Source: JAOPZY01 sp036495025 (GTDB lineage: Bacteria > Actinomycetota > CADDZG01 > JAHWKV01 > JAOPZY01). From it: a stretch of 18,663 bases of DNA. The position numbers were made by a program, and so were the translations under genes. This document shows, in pieces, positions 6,839-13,192 of this stretch. The stretch is taken from assembly GCA_036495025.1 (NCBI GenBank), contig DASXNO010000354.1:1-18663 (forward strand). The letters are read 5' to 3'. The notes beneath the pieces are model-generated. The model was not told the origin of the DNA and did not search any database. It saw only the letters and a program-made list of their open reading frames with translations. Every line of letters begins with the position of its first letter. Within the stretch, counting starts at the first letter, position 1.

Positions 6839-7650
6839 GCCCACCCACAACCACCGGACGCCGCAGCGGTACGATGCTGCTGATCGCCCTCGTCGCCGCC
6901 GGCATGGCGGTGGGGATCCTCGCCATCTTCTTCTGGGTCCCGACGGCCAACTGCCTCGTGCCCGGCGTGGCCCAGGGACAGCCGTGCTTCGACGCCCGGC
7001 CCGACTACGTCCAGCACATCTTCTACCTGCACGTCCCGATCGCCTACGTGGCGTACCTGGCCTTCGGCGTCGTGCTCGTCGGCTCGGTCGCCTACCTGAG
7101 GACCGGGAAGCGGCGCTGGGACATCCTCGCCCACTCCTCGGCGGAGATCGGCGTCCTCTTCACCGGGCTCTGCCTGCTCACCGGGATGCTGTGGGGCCGT
7201 CCCCGCTGGGGGACGTTCTGGACCTGGGACGAGACGCTCACGCTCACGTTTGTCCTCTTCCTCATCTATATCGGCTACCTGCTGTTCCGGGGTCTGGCGG
7301 CCGACCCGACCCGGGGGGCCAGGGTGGCGGCCGTGATCGGGATCGTCGGCTTCGTCGACGTGCCGCTCGTCCACTTCTCGATGGTCTGGTGGCGCACGCT
7401 GCACCCGGCGGAGGTGATCATCAACCCCGCAGGCCCGCAACTTCCCCCATCCGAGCTGGTCACGATGCTGTTCCTGCTGGCCGTCTTCACCGGGCTCTAC
7501 GTCGCCCTGATGCTCCTGCGGACCCGGCTCGGCCGCGCCGAGGAGGCCCTCGCCGAGGCCGAGGCCGCCCTCGAGGAACGGCGCCCGCCGCGGGGTCCTT
7601 CTTTACCCGGCGCCTTGAGGGGCGCCTCGGGGGCGGCGGTGACACCGTGA
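6835..7650 (+). CDS. ccmC: Haem-loading protein CcmC
   Basis: CcmC presents haem to CcmE on the extracytoplasmic face. The 271-residue product has six TM helices and the tryptophan-rich WWD motif WGRPRWGTFWTWDETLT starting at Trp120. The two axial His positions are conserved: His66 in FYLHVP and His180 in PLVHFSMVWW. Two Cys (40 and 51) sit in the first outer loop and could form a disulphide. This is not a hallmark I know for the family. The C-terminus ends in a Glu/Ala-rich helix and a Gly/Pro-rich tail, longer than minimal CcmC. ATG at 6835 overlaps the ccmB stop and is preferred over any start further upstream in the same frame. The stop overlaps ccmD (GTGA). Confidence 0.94.
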   Translation: MSPPTTTGRRSGTMLLIALVAAGMAVGILAIFFWVPTANCLVPGVAQGQPCFDARPDYVQHIFYLHVPIAYVAYLAFGVVLVGSVAYLRTGKRRWDILAHSSAEIGVLFTGLCLLTGMLWGRPRWGTFWTWDETLTLTFVLFLIYIGYLLFRGLAADPTRGARVAAVIGIVGFVDVPLVHFSMVWWRTLHPAEVIINPAGPQLPPSELVTMLFLLAVFTGLYVALMLLRTRLGRAEEALAEAEAALEERRPPRGPSLPGALRGASGAAVTP

Positions 7651-7796
7651 GGCACCAGCTCGCCTACCTCGGCGTCGCGTACACCGCCATCTGGGCAGGA
7701 ATCGCCGGCTACCTGGTCCACCTCGCCCGGCGCCAGCGGGCGGTGGAGCGCCGGTTGGACGAGCTCGAGACACCGGATCAGGGGGCCCGCGACTAG
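7647..7796 (+). CDS. ccmD: CcmD small membrane protein
   Basis: A 49-residue protein starts at GTG 7647, overlapping the ccmC stop. It has one TM helix (about 8-28) and a strongly basic then acidic cytoplasmic tail, LARRQRAVERRLDELE. This is the expected size and layout of CcmD, which holds CcmC, CcmE and CcmAB together. Sequence conservation in CcmD is low, so the call rests on size, topology and position as last gene of the ccm run. Confidence 0.85.
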   Translation: MRHQLAYLGVAYTAIWAGIAGYLVHLARRQRAVERRLDELETPDQGARD

Positions 7797-7864
7797 ATCC
7801 ACGACGCGGCCCGCGACCCTCCGGGACCTGGCGCGACCCGCGTGTCCGCTTCCAAACCTGCCGC

Positions 7865-7870
7865 TATAAT
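7865..7870 (+). promoter_or_regulatory. Candidate -10 box (TATAAT) for the reductase operon
   Basis: A perfect TATAAT lies in the 110-base gap between ccmD and the gene at 7907, in otherwise very GC-rich DNA. It would give a leader of about 30 bases. The -35 region is not a good match, and a loose GC-rich inverted repeat (ACGCGG/CCGCGT) flanks 7803-7843. It suggests that the reductase genes are transcribed separately from ccm. Confidence 0.5.
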
Positions 7871-7906
7871 GCGCCGCGTCAACCCACCAAGGACGCCGCC
7901 ACCCGT

Positions 7907-8272
7907 ATGCTCAAACGACCTGCGCAGACCGAGTTGACTTGGACTAGGGCAGTCGTGATCGGGTTGGGGGTCACCGTCTTCCTGCTCGTCACCCTGGCCT
8001 GGATCCCCTCCTACTTCACGTACTGGTGGGCCTCCCGGGACGCCTCTGCGGTCAAGACGATCCAGAGCCTCGTCAGCCATATTCCCGGCTTCCAGCACCA
8101 CCAGATCCAGCCCTACACCTCCACCCGGGTACGGGACGCCATCTCGTTGGGGTACCAGTCGACCGTGTTCGCCGGCATCATCGTGGCCGCATATGTGTAC
8201 GGGGAGAAGCGACGCCGCCGTCTGGGCCAGCGCGGGGCAGACGACGTCAAGGGTTACCTTCCGGGCAAGTAG
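7907..8272 (+). CDS. Unknown two-helix membrane protein heading the reductase operon
   Basis: I do not recognise this 121-residue protein. It has two TM helices (about 14-36 and 79-98). The outer loop of about 40 residues contains aromatic YFTYWW and the His-rich segment PGFQHHQIQPY. A basic tail after the second helix (GEKRRRRLGQR) places the C-terminus inside. ATG 7907 is preceded by a weak AAGGA about 13 bases upstream. The gene is 26 bases from the ferredoxin gene and shares the promoter candidate at 7865, so it is probably a small subunit or assembly factor of the cytochrome b complex. No haem or Fe-S motif is present. The clustered His could bind a ligand or ion, but that is speculative. 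Confidence 0.7.
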   Translation: MLKRPAQTELTWTRAVVIGLGVTVFLLVTLAWIPSYFTYWWASRDASAVKTIQSLVSHIPGFQHHQIQPYTSTRVRDAISLGYQSTVFAGIIVAAYVYGEKRRRRLGQRGADDVKGYLPGK

Positions 8273-8298
8273 GTCAAAAGGGGATCGAGTATCGAGCC

Positions 8299-8691
8299 AT
8301 GGAGAACATCGACAAGCCGAGGCTTCGCACGGACTACGTTGCTCAGGAGGTCACACCCGAGTGGTTGAAGTCCATCCGCAAACCCCCCCGGTACATCAAC
8401 TTCATCCCCGAGCTCTGCATCCTGTGCGAGGGGTGCGTCGACATCTGCCCCTGGTACTGCATCTTCATGCTGACGCCGGACATCGTGTCGGAGTCGGGCT
8501 CTGACGAGATCGCCCGGGACATGCACGACAACGACATCCTCTTCGTGATCGACGACGACGCCTGCACACGCTGCAACCTGTGCGTGGAGCGGTGCCCGAC
8601 CGGCGCACTGACCATGGGCCGGCTGGAAGCACAGAAGGGCGGGGGCGCCCGGGCACTCGGGACCGTCGCCGGCGAGCAGCGCACCGAGTAG
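8299..8691 (+). CDS. 2[4Fe-4S] ferredoxin-like protein in the cytochrome b operon
   Basis: This is a 130-residue cytoplasmic protein with two classical CxxCxxCxxxCP motifs: Cys40, 43, 46, 50 (CILCEGCVDICP) and Cys89, 92, 95, 99 (CTRCNLCVERCP). That predicts two low-potential [4Fe-4S] clusters. The clusters are separated by a longer insert than in minimal bacterial ferredoxins (about 38 residues, acidic, with HDND). An extra Cys54 follows the first motif in CPWYC. The N-terminus (TPEWLKSIRKPPRY) and a Gly-rich tail could dock to membrane partners. ATG 8299 is chosen as the first start that yields a compact domain. The frame is open further upstream but overlaps the preceding gene. It lies 42 bases before the cytochrome b gene, so I infer an electron-transfer subunit of, or donor to, the quinone reductase. 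Confidence 0.88.
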   Translation: MENIDKPRLRTDYVAQEVTPEWLKSIRKPPRYINFIPELCILCEGCVDICPWYCIFMLTPDIVSESGSDEIARDMHDNDILFVIDDDACTRCNLCVERCPTGALTMGRLEAQKGGGARALGTVAGEQRTE

Positions 8692-8733
8692 GCACCTTTT
8701 CACCTGGCCCGGAGACCCCGGGGGGGAGCGTCC

Positions 8734-9516
8734 ATGGCACAGACACCGACAAAGCGAAGGGTTCCGAAGCCCAAGGAGGTGGCCGAACGGGCCGACCGGC
8801 TGCGGGATTCGCAACTCTTCCGGTCGATCTTCCGTCCGGGGTCCATCTTCCGGAAGGGCTACCAGGACTCCCCGCGCAACCGGGCCTACGTGGTCATGAA
8901 CTCGGTGCTCTACCACCTGCACCCGGTGAAGGTGAAGCGGCACGGGATCAAGCTCTCCTACACGCTGTGCCTCGGCGGCCTCTCCTTCTTCCTCTTCATC
9001 TTCCTCACCATCACCGGCATCTTCCTCATGTTCTTCTACCGGCCCGCCACGACCGTCGTCTACAGCGACATGGTCGCCATCCATACGACGGTCGCCTTCG
9101 GCCAGCTGGTGCGGAACCTTCACCGGTGGGCCGCGCACCTCATGGTCATCACGGTGTTCCTGCACATGGGCCGGGTCTTCTACACCGGCGCCTACAAGCC
9201 GCCCCGGGAGTTCAACTGGATCATCGGCGTGACCCTGCTGCTCGTGACGCTGCTGCTGGCCTTCACCGGCTACCTGCTGCCCTGGGACCAGCTGGCCATC
9301 TGGGCGGTCACGGTGGGGACGAACATGATGCAGAACTCGCCGGTGGTCGGGAAAGAGGTGCAGTTCGTGCTCCTCGGCGGTTCCCAGATCGGTGCTTCGA
9401 CGTTGGTTCGGTGGTACACGCTGCACGTGCTGGCGCTGCCCTTCGTGATCGTGATCCAGATGGCAGTGCACTTCTGGAGGGTCCGCAAGGACGGCGGCAT
9501 CTCGGGACCCCTCTAG
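8734..9516 (+). CDS. Cytochrome b6-type subunit (cytochrome b N-terminal domain)
   Basis: This is the diheme cytochrome b core of a split bc/b6f-type quinol:cytochrome c reductase. The 260-residue product has about 68 extra N-terminal residues (basic, with RSIFRPGSIFRKG) before four TM helices. The bis-His haem ligands are His130/His144 (NLHRWAAH, VFLHMGR) and His231/His246 (YTLHVLALP, MAVHFW). The second pair is 15 apart, the b6f-type spacing, while mitochondrial-type cytochrome b has 14. Cys79 in TLCLGG aligns with Cys35 of cytochrome b6, which binds an extra covalent haem. The Qo-side GYLLPWDQLAIWA is intact. ATG 8734 has a strong GGGGGGAG ribosome site about 8 bases upstream. Subunit IV follows as a separate gene. 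The identification is secure and the covalent haem is inferred. Confidence 0.94.
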   Translation: MAQTPTKRRVPKPKEVAERADRLRDSQLFRSIFRPGSIFRKGYQDSPRNRAYVVMNSVLYHLHPVKVKRHGIKLSYTLCLGGLSFFLFIFLTITGIFLMFFYRPATTVVYSDMVAIHTTVAFGQLVRNLHRWAAHLMVITVFLHMGRVFYTGAYKPPREFNWIIGVTLLLVTLLLAFTGYLLPWDQLAIWAVTVGTNMMQNSPVVGKEVQFVLLGGSQIGASTLVRWYTLHVLALPFVIVIQMAVHFWRVRKDGGISGPL

Positions 9517-9525
9517 GCTCTAGGC
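9512..9525 (+). repeat. 7-base tandem repeat overlapping the cytochrome b stop
   Basis: CTCTAGG occurs twice in tandem, the first copy spanning the TAG stop at 9514-9516. The start of the next gene and its GGGAG ribosome site (9527-9531) follow directly. It is probably a small slippage duplication. Confidence 0.6.
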
Positions 9526-9538
9526 TGGGAGCGGATCG

Positions 9539-10621
9539 ATGGCAGAGACACCAGACGAGGTATTTGAGCGGACCCTGGCCGAAGAGCAGGCCAAGGGGTC
9601 CTCGCCGCAGGTAGCCCAGGCACGGGCGAAGGCCGCGCGCATGCGCGCGTCAAAGGGGTTGTCCAAACCTCCCGCCGCGCCCTCGGCTCCCTCGACCCCC
9701 GCCACGCCCTCGGCGCCGCAGCCTTCCGGTGGGGAGGCTCCCGCACCGGCCGCCGCCGCCAGCACGCCGGCCCCTACGGCCGCAGCGGCATCGCCCAACG
9801 GTGGCGAGTCGCCGGACGCGGTCTTCGAGCGGGTGCTCGCCGAGGAGCAGGCCAAGGGCTCGTCCCCGGCGGTCGCCCAGGCCCGGGCCAAGGCCGCCAG
9901 GATGCGCGCCTCCAAGGGAACCCCCGCTCCGGCGGCTCCGGCCGCCGCCCAGGTGCCGGTGGGTGCCGGCGTCGCTGCGGGGGCCGCACCGGCTGCGGCC
10001 GCCCCGGCTGCCGCTGCGGCGGCCGCCCCCAGGGGACGTGGGGCCGCGGCCCGGGCGGCACGCGCCGCCGGTACCGGCGAGGCGGTCCCCGAACGCATCC
10101 AGCGACTGCTGGCGGTCGTCAAGCCGGAGGCCATCCAGCGGGTCGAGAAGGAGCCGATCGACCGCGTCAACACCTGGCCGCACCTGATGGCCTCGGAGAT
10201 GCTGGCGATCCTTGCCGTGACGCTGGTCCTCCTGATCGTCTCGGTGTGGATCAACGCTCCCTTCCGCGAGCTGGCCAACATCAACCAGACGCCGAACCCG
10301 TCCAAGGCTCCCTGGTACTTCCTCGGCCTGCAGGAGCTGCTCCGCTACTTCCACCCCCAGGTCGCCGGCGTGACGATCCCGCAGTGGATCATCCTCGGCC
10401 TCATGGCGGCGCCGTTCATCGACCGGAACCCCTCCACCAAGCCCGACGACCGCAAGATCGCCATCACGCTGTTCACGATCTTCATGTGCTTCTTCGCCAC
10501 CCTCGTCTCCGTCGGCGTCCTCTTCCGGGGCCCGGGCCAGAACTGGGTCTACCCCTGGAAGGATGGTCTGTTCTATCTCCGCAACCTCAACCCTCTCGGC
10601 GAACATGGATTTGAGCTATGA
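9539..10621 (+). CDS. Subunit IV-type cytochrome b C-terminal domain with a duplicated N-terminal extension
   Basis: Residues from about 205 to 360 are a subunit IV/cytochrome b C-terminal domain that completes the quinol oxidation site. The segment TPNPSKAPWYFLGLQELL is typical of bacterial split cytochrome b, with APWY (257-260) where mitochondrial cytochrome b has PEWY. Three TM helices lie near 213-237, 283-300 and 313-334. Ahead of the core is an unusual extension of about 200 residues: a 38-residue module (3-40), an Ala/Pro linker (41-89), a second copy (90-127), and an Ala/Pro/Gly linker to about 180. The modules are charged helices with Glu-rich first halves and Lys/Arg/Ala-rich second halves. 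ATG 9539 has GGGAG about 7 bases upstream and keeps the first module. The stop overlaps the Rieske start (ATGA). The extension probably lies in the cytoplasm. Confidence 0.92.
   Translation: MAETPDEVFERTLAEEQAKGSSPQVAQARAKAARMRASKGLSKPPAAPSAPSTPATPSAPQPSGGEAPAPAAAASTPAPTAAAASPNGGESPDAVFERVLAEEQAKGSSPAVAQARAKAARMRASKGTPAPAAPAAAQVPVGAGVAAGAAPAAAAPAAAAAAAPRGRGAAARAARAAGTGEAVPERIQRLLAVVKPEAIQRVEKEPIDRVNTWPHLMASEMLAILAVTLVLLIVSVWINAPFRELANINQTPNPSKAPWYFLGLQELLRYFHPQVAGVTIPQWIILGLMAAPFIDRNPSTKPDDRKIAITLFTIFMCFFATLVSVGVLFRGPGQNWVYPWKDGLFYLRNLNPLGEHGFEL
9545..9658 (+). repeat. Copy 1 of the 38-residue coding repeat in subunit IV
   Basis: This encodes residues 3-40 of the subunit IV fusion. Key positions are PDEVFERTLAEEQAKGSS followed by VAQARAKAARMRASKG. 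It is paired with copy 2 at 9806-9919: 34 of 38 residues match by my count, while only about 89 of 114 bases match. Most base differences are synonymous. Confidence 0.9.
9806..9919 (+). repeat. Copy 2 of the 38-residue coding repeat in subunit IV
   Basis: This encodes residues 90-127. It differs from copy 1 at four residues (T4/S91, E7/A94, T12/V99, Q24/A111). The copies are separated by an Ala/Pro/Ser linker of about 49 residues. Confidence 0.9.
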
Positions 10622-11391
10622 CCCAAACAACCCTTGCGGCAGTCATCATCGGCGGCACCCTTGTGGCCTGGGCACTCTTCATGCTCTACCTCCGGGCTCG
10701 CCCGGAGGCTGCGCCACACGTCGAGTCCTCGCTCATGTCCCCTGAGTCCTCGACGGGAGCCGTTCCGGGTACCGTCATCGAGCGCTCCCCCCGGGCACGG
10801 CGCTCCGGAGACGACGCGGCCGGCGTCACCCGCCGCCAGTTCATCAACCGTGCCTACTTCGCCGCCATCGCCGTCGGGCTGCTCAACTTCGCCCTGGCCT
10901 CGCTCGACTACCTCTGGCCGAGGGGCGGCGGCGGCCTCGGATCCAAGATCACCGTCGGCGATGCCGAGACCCTGCGGTCGCAGCTTGCCCAGAGCCGGAG
11001 CCCGATCTTCAACTCCGACGGTTTCTTCTGGCTGATGGTGTTCGAGGGCCAGCCGGCGGCCGCCGCCAAGATTCCCGCCTACGTCACGGCCAACACGGCG
11101 CAGAGCGGCTTCGTCGCCCTCTACCGCAAGTGCGTCCACCTCGGCTGCAGCGTCCCGTTCTGCGACACCTCCAAGTGGTTCGAGTGCCCCTGCCACGGGT
11201 CGAAGTACTCGATCAACGGCGAATACCGCAGCGGCCCCGCCCCGCGCAGCCTCGACCGTTTCCGGGTCGACGTCGTCGGCGGCAAGCTCGTCGTCGACAC
11301 CTCGCAGGTCATCACCGGTCCTCCGCGCGGCACCGTCACGGGTCAGCCCGCGCCCGAGGGCGTGCACTGCGTCACCATCTCCGGCGCATGA
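10618..11391 (+). CDS. Rieske [2Fe-2S] protein of the cytochrome b complex
   Basis: The Rieske subunit takes electrons from quinol at the Qo site and passes them to cytochrome c. The 257-residue product has CVHLGC (Cys172 and His174 as ligands, Cys177 for the disulphide) and CPCHGS (Cys190 and His193 as ligands, Cys192 for the disulphide), followed by YSINGEYRSGPAPRSL, the usual Gly/Pro loop. Cys182 is an extra Cys. There are two hydrophobic segments: an extra N-terminal helix (5-25), then a polar, basic loop ending in TRRQFINR (71-78, Tat-like) and a second helix (79-97). Classical Rieske proteins have a single anchor, while actinobacterial QcrA proteins have additional helices, with the last inserted by Tat. 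ATG overlaps the subunit IV stop. Confidence 0.94.
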   Translation: MTQTTLAAVIIGGTLVAWALFMLYLRARPEAAPHVESSLMSPESSTGAVPGTVIERSPRARRSGDDAAGVTRRQFINRAYFAAIAVGLLNFALASLDYLWPRGGGGLGSKITVGDAETLRSQLAQSRSPIFNSDGFFWLMVFEGQPAAAAKIPAYVTANTAQSGFVALYRKCVHLGCSVPFCDTSKWFECPCHGSKYSINGEYRSGPAPRSLDRFRVDVVGGKLVVDTSQVITGPPRGTVTGQPAPEGVHCVTISGA

Positions 11392-11438
11392 GGGGTTCCG
11401 AGATTCTCTCCATCGTGGTCGCGGGGTAGGCGCTGGTC

Positions 11439-12092
11439 ATGGCAGACACCGCAGGGCCGGTTCGGCCCGCCAGCAGGCCGGAGAAGGTCCCCCCGGCGAT
11501 CCGTCCCGGGGACACCGACGACATCCTCGAGGGACCGCGCCTCACCCGCATCTCGGTCTGGGGGCTGCTGCTCAGCCTTGCGCTGGCCCTGTTCATCTTC
11601 CTGTACTGGACGGCCGAGCCCACCCGCATGGCGAACACGACGAACAAGTTCGCCCGGGACTCGATCGTGCGGGGTCAGCAGTACTTCGCCCTGCCGACGA
11701 ACCCGGTCACCGGCGCCACCAACACGCGGGGGATCGGGTGCGCGCGCTGCCATGGCAACAACGCCCAGGGCGGCGACGTCTCCTATACGGATTCCCAGAC
11801 CAACACCCAGGTGCAGGGCCACGCCCCCGACCTCACGGTGGTCTTCAACAAGTACGTGCTGCACCCGCAGGTCGGCTACAAGACTCCCCGGGAGTTCATC
11901 ATGGCCACCATCGAGCGAGGCAGGACCAACGGCCAGCTGGGCGACGGCGACGACATGCCCACCTGGGGCCAGCTCTACGGCGGCCCGCTGACCGACCAGC
12001 AGATCAACGACGTCATCGACTGGCTCCAGACCATCCAGCGGCCGGTCTCGGCAGCGTCGTCGTCGGCACCGTCGTCTTCACCGTCGTCATAG
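11439..12092 (+). CDS. Membrane-anchored monohaem cytochrome c
   Basis: This 217-residue protein has a cytoplasmic N-terminus of about 36 residues, one uncleaved TM anchor (about 38-57) and an extracytoplasmic class-I-like cytochrome c domain. Haem attaches at CARCH (101-105), and the probable sixth ligand is Met173 in GDDMPTWG. An internal charged insert (GGDVSYTDSQTNTQ and onward) separates the haem site from the helical core, and the C-terminus is a Ser/Pro-rich tail. It follows the Rieske gene by 47 bases and takes the place of cytochrome c1, f or QcrC as electron acceptor. It is the visible client of the upstream Ccm system. The ATG at 11439 has only a weak ribosome site. Confidence 0.93.
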   Translation: MADTAGPVRPASRPEKVPPAIRPGDTDDILEGPRLTRISVWGLLLSLALALFIFLYWTAEPTRMANTTNKFARDSIVRGQQYFALPTNPVTGATNTRGIGCARCHGNNAQGGDVSYTDSQTNTQVQGHAPDLTVVFNKYVLHPQVGYKTPREFIMATIERGRTNGQLGDGDDMPTWGQLYGGPLTDQQINDVIDWLQTIQRPVSAASSSAPSSSPSS

Positions 12093-12097
12093 GAGGG
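12091..12097 (+). promoter_or_regulatory. Strong ribosome binding site fixing the GTG start at 12108
   Basis: AGGAGGG lies 10 bases before GTG 12108 and overlaps the stop codon of the cytochrome c gene. It is one of the clearest Shine-Dalgarno sequences in the window and supports this start. Confidence 0.75.
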
Positions 12098-12107
12098 CCG
12101 AGAAGCC

Positions 12108-13070
12108 GTGAGCGTGTTCATCAAGGGCGTGCTGGCCACCATCGTGGTCATGGGTGCGCTGTTCGGCATGGTCTACCTGCTCATGTCGATGGTGCTCGGC
12201 ACCAAGCTCGCCTACTGGGTCGAGGCCTGTGTCACCTTCGGCGTCCTGTCGATCATGTCCTTCATCTGGTTCATCTCGGCCCTCGGGCCCACCGGTCCGG
12301 ACACCGCGTGGCAGGCGATCGCCCTCGGGCCGAACCTCACCCAGGCCAAGGCCTTCGGCACGACCTACAACGTGGCCGACTACCCCGGCGACGGGTGGCA
12401 GGCGCCCAAGGTCGGCGCTCATCTCGCCGACCTCAAAGGCGCCGACGACACCGATGCCGAGGCGACACAGGCCAAACCCGTCCTCGACTCGGCGGTCAGC
12501 GACGCGGTCAGCTCGATCCCCGGCCAGGTCGACCTCGTCAAGCCGATCGTCCAGGGTGACGTCGGCCTGACCACCGGAAGCTTCACCAACTACAACATCA
12601 TGCTGAAGCCCGTCCAGGTCCAGGGCAAGGACTCCCTCATCGCCGTGGCGAAGGGGGCCCCGTCCAAGGCGGTCAATGCCGATCTGGGCCCCGGTGTCAC
12701 CGACGGGACCCTGAACAAGTACCTCCTCAACGTCGGTGACAAGGTCGACAAGGGGCAGGACTTCATGAGCGTTGCCACCAAGGGCGGCAACGTCAACGTG
12801 AAGTCGAGCGATGCCGGCATCATCGCCGCCGAGCCCCTTCGCCCCAGTGACCGCGTGCGTTCCGGGGGACCCGTGCTGACCGTCGACCTCTCTGGACAGC
12901 CCGACCAGCCTCCGCCCATCATCGTGGTCGCGGTCCGGGTGCGGGGCAAGCTTCGGACCCCGGCGATGTATTACCTGACCGTCTCCCTCCTGCTCCTCGT
13001 GATCCACATGCTGGGCCTGCGCTCCTACGAGCGGAGGCGCAGGGCGCTCCGGGAGAGCCTGACCGTCTGA
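12108..13070 (+). CDS. Unrecognised three-helix membrane protein with a lipoyl-like barrel segment
   Basis: This 320-residue product is the last gene of the reductase operon. It has two N-terminal TM helices (about 5-30 and 36-60), a soluble region (61-282), a C-terminal TM helix (about 286-304) and a basic tail, RSYERRRRALRES. The basic tail suggests a cytoplasmic C-terminus, which puts the large domain outside. Residues 201-261 read like a biotinyl/lipoyl or HlyD barrel-sandwich fold: LLNVGDKVDKGQDFMSVAT, then VNVKSSDAGIIAAEP, then a second hairpin and a closing VLTVDL. The modified-lysine turn is absent: Lys225 is displaced and Gly occupies the site. There is no CxxCH, Fe-S or copper motif. 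Cytochrome f has a similar small barrel domain, so this may be a haem-free structural subunit. Function is unknown. Confidence 0.75.
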   Translation: MSVFIKGVLATIVVMGALFGMVYLLMSMVLGTKLAYWVEACVTFGVLSIMSFIWFISALGPTGPDTAWQAIALGPNLTQAKAFGTTYNVADYPGDGWQAPKVGAHLADLKGADDTDAEATQAKPVLDSAVSDAVSSIPGQVDLVKPIVQGDVGLTTGSFTNYNIMLKPVQVQGKDSLIAVAKGAPSKAVNADLGPGVTDGTLNKYLLNVGDKVDKGQDFMSVATKGGNVNVKSSDAGIIAAEPLRPSDRVRSGGPVLTVDLSGQPDQPPPIIVVAVRVRGKLRTPAMYYLTVSLLLLVIHMLGLRSYERRRRALRESLTV

Positions 13071-13087
13071 CCGAGTCTTTCCTCTCA

Positions 13088-13112
13088 TGGTCCGCCCCTT
13101 TGGGGCGTTCCA
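13088..13112. terminator. Hairpin downstream of the reductase operon
   Basis: CGCCCC-TTT-GGGGCG (13093-13107) is extended by TGG/CCA outside a two-base internal loop. It begins 17 bases after the stop at 13070. No T-run follows, so it may act as a weak or factor-assisted terminator. Confidence 0.45.
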
Positions 13113-13116
13113 CGAG

Positions 13117-13185
13117 CCAGGGGGATTCGCAGCTCATCCCCCTCCGCTTCGCTCCGGGGGGCTGCTACTCCCCCCTGGACCCCCC
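13117..13185. terminator. G/C-run inverted repeats between convergent operons
   Basis: GGGGGG (13156-13161) pairs with CCCCCC (13170-13175) across an eight-base loop. CCAGGGGG (13117-13124) can pair with CCCCCTGG (13171-13178). The first hairpin lies about 18 bases past the stop of the minus-strand glutaredoxin gene, fitting a terminator for it. The CTGGACCCCC element recurs inverted at 18104-18113. Confidence 0.4.
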
Positions 13186-13192
13186 TCCGACC

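Noticed and set aside
8254..9471. 405-codon minus-strand open frame opposite the ferredoxin and cytochrome b genes
   Set aside because: His/Asp/Glu/Gly-rich shadow with no domain, opposite two well-supported genes.
9545..9919. Subunit IV repeats as a CRISPR or DNA-level repeat
   Set aside because: Similarity is stronger at protein than DNA level and lies inside one reading frame, so it is a coding duplication.
12087..13088. 333-codon minus-strand open frame opposite the lipoyl-like protein gene
   Set aside because: The plus strand has a strong ribosome site, three TM helices and a coherent domain. The minus product is compositionally biased without motifs.
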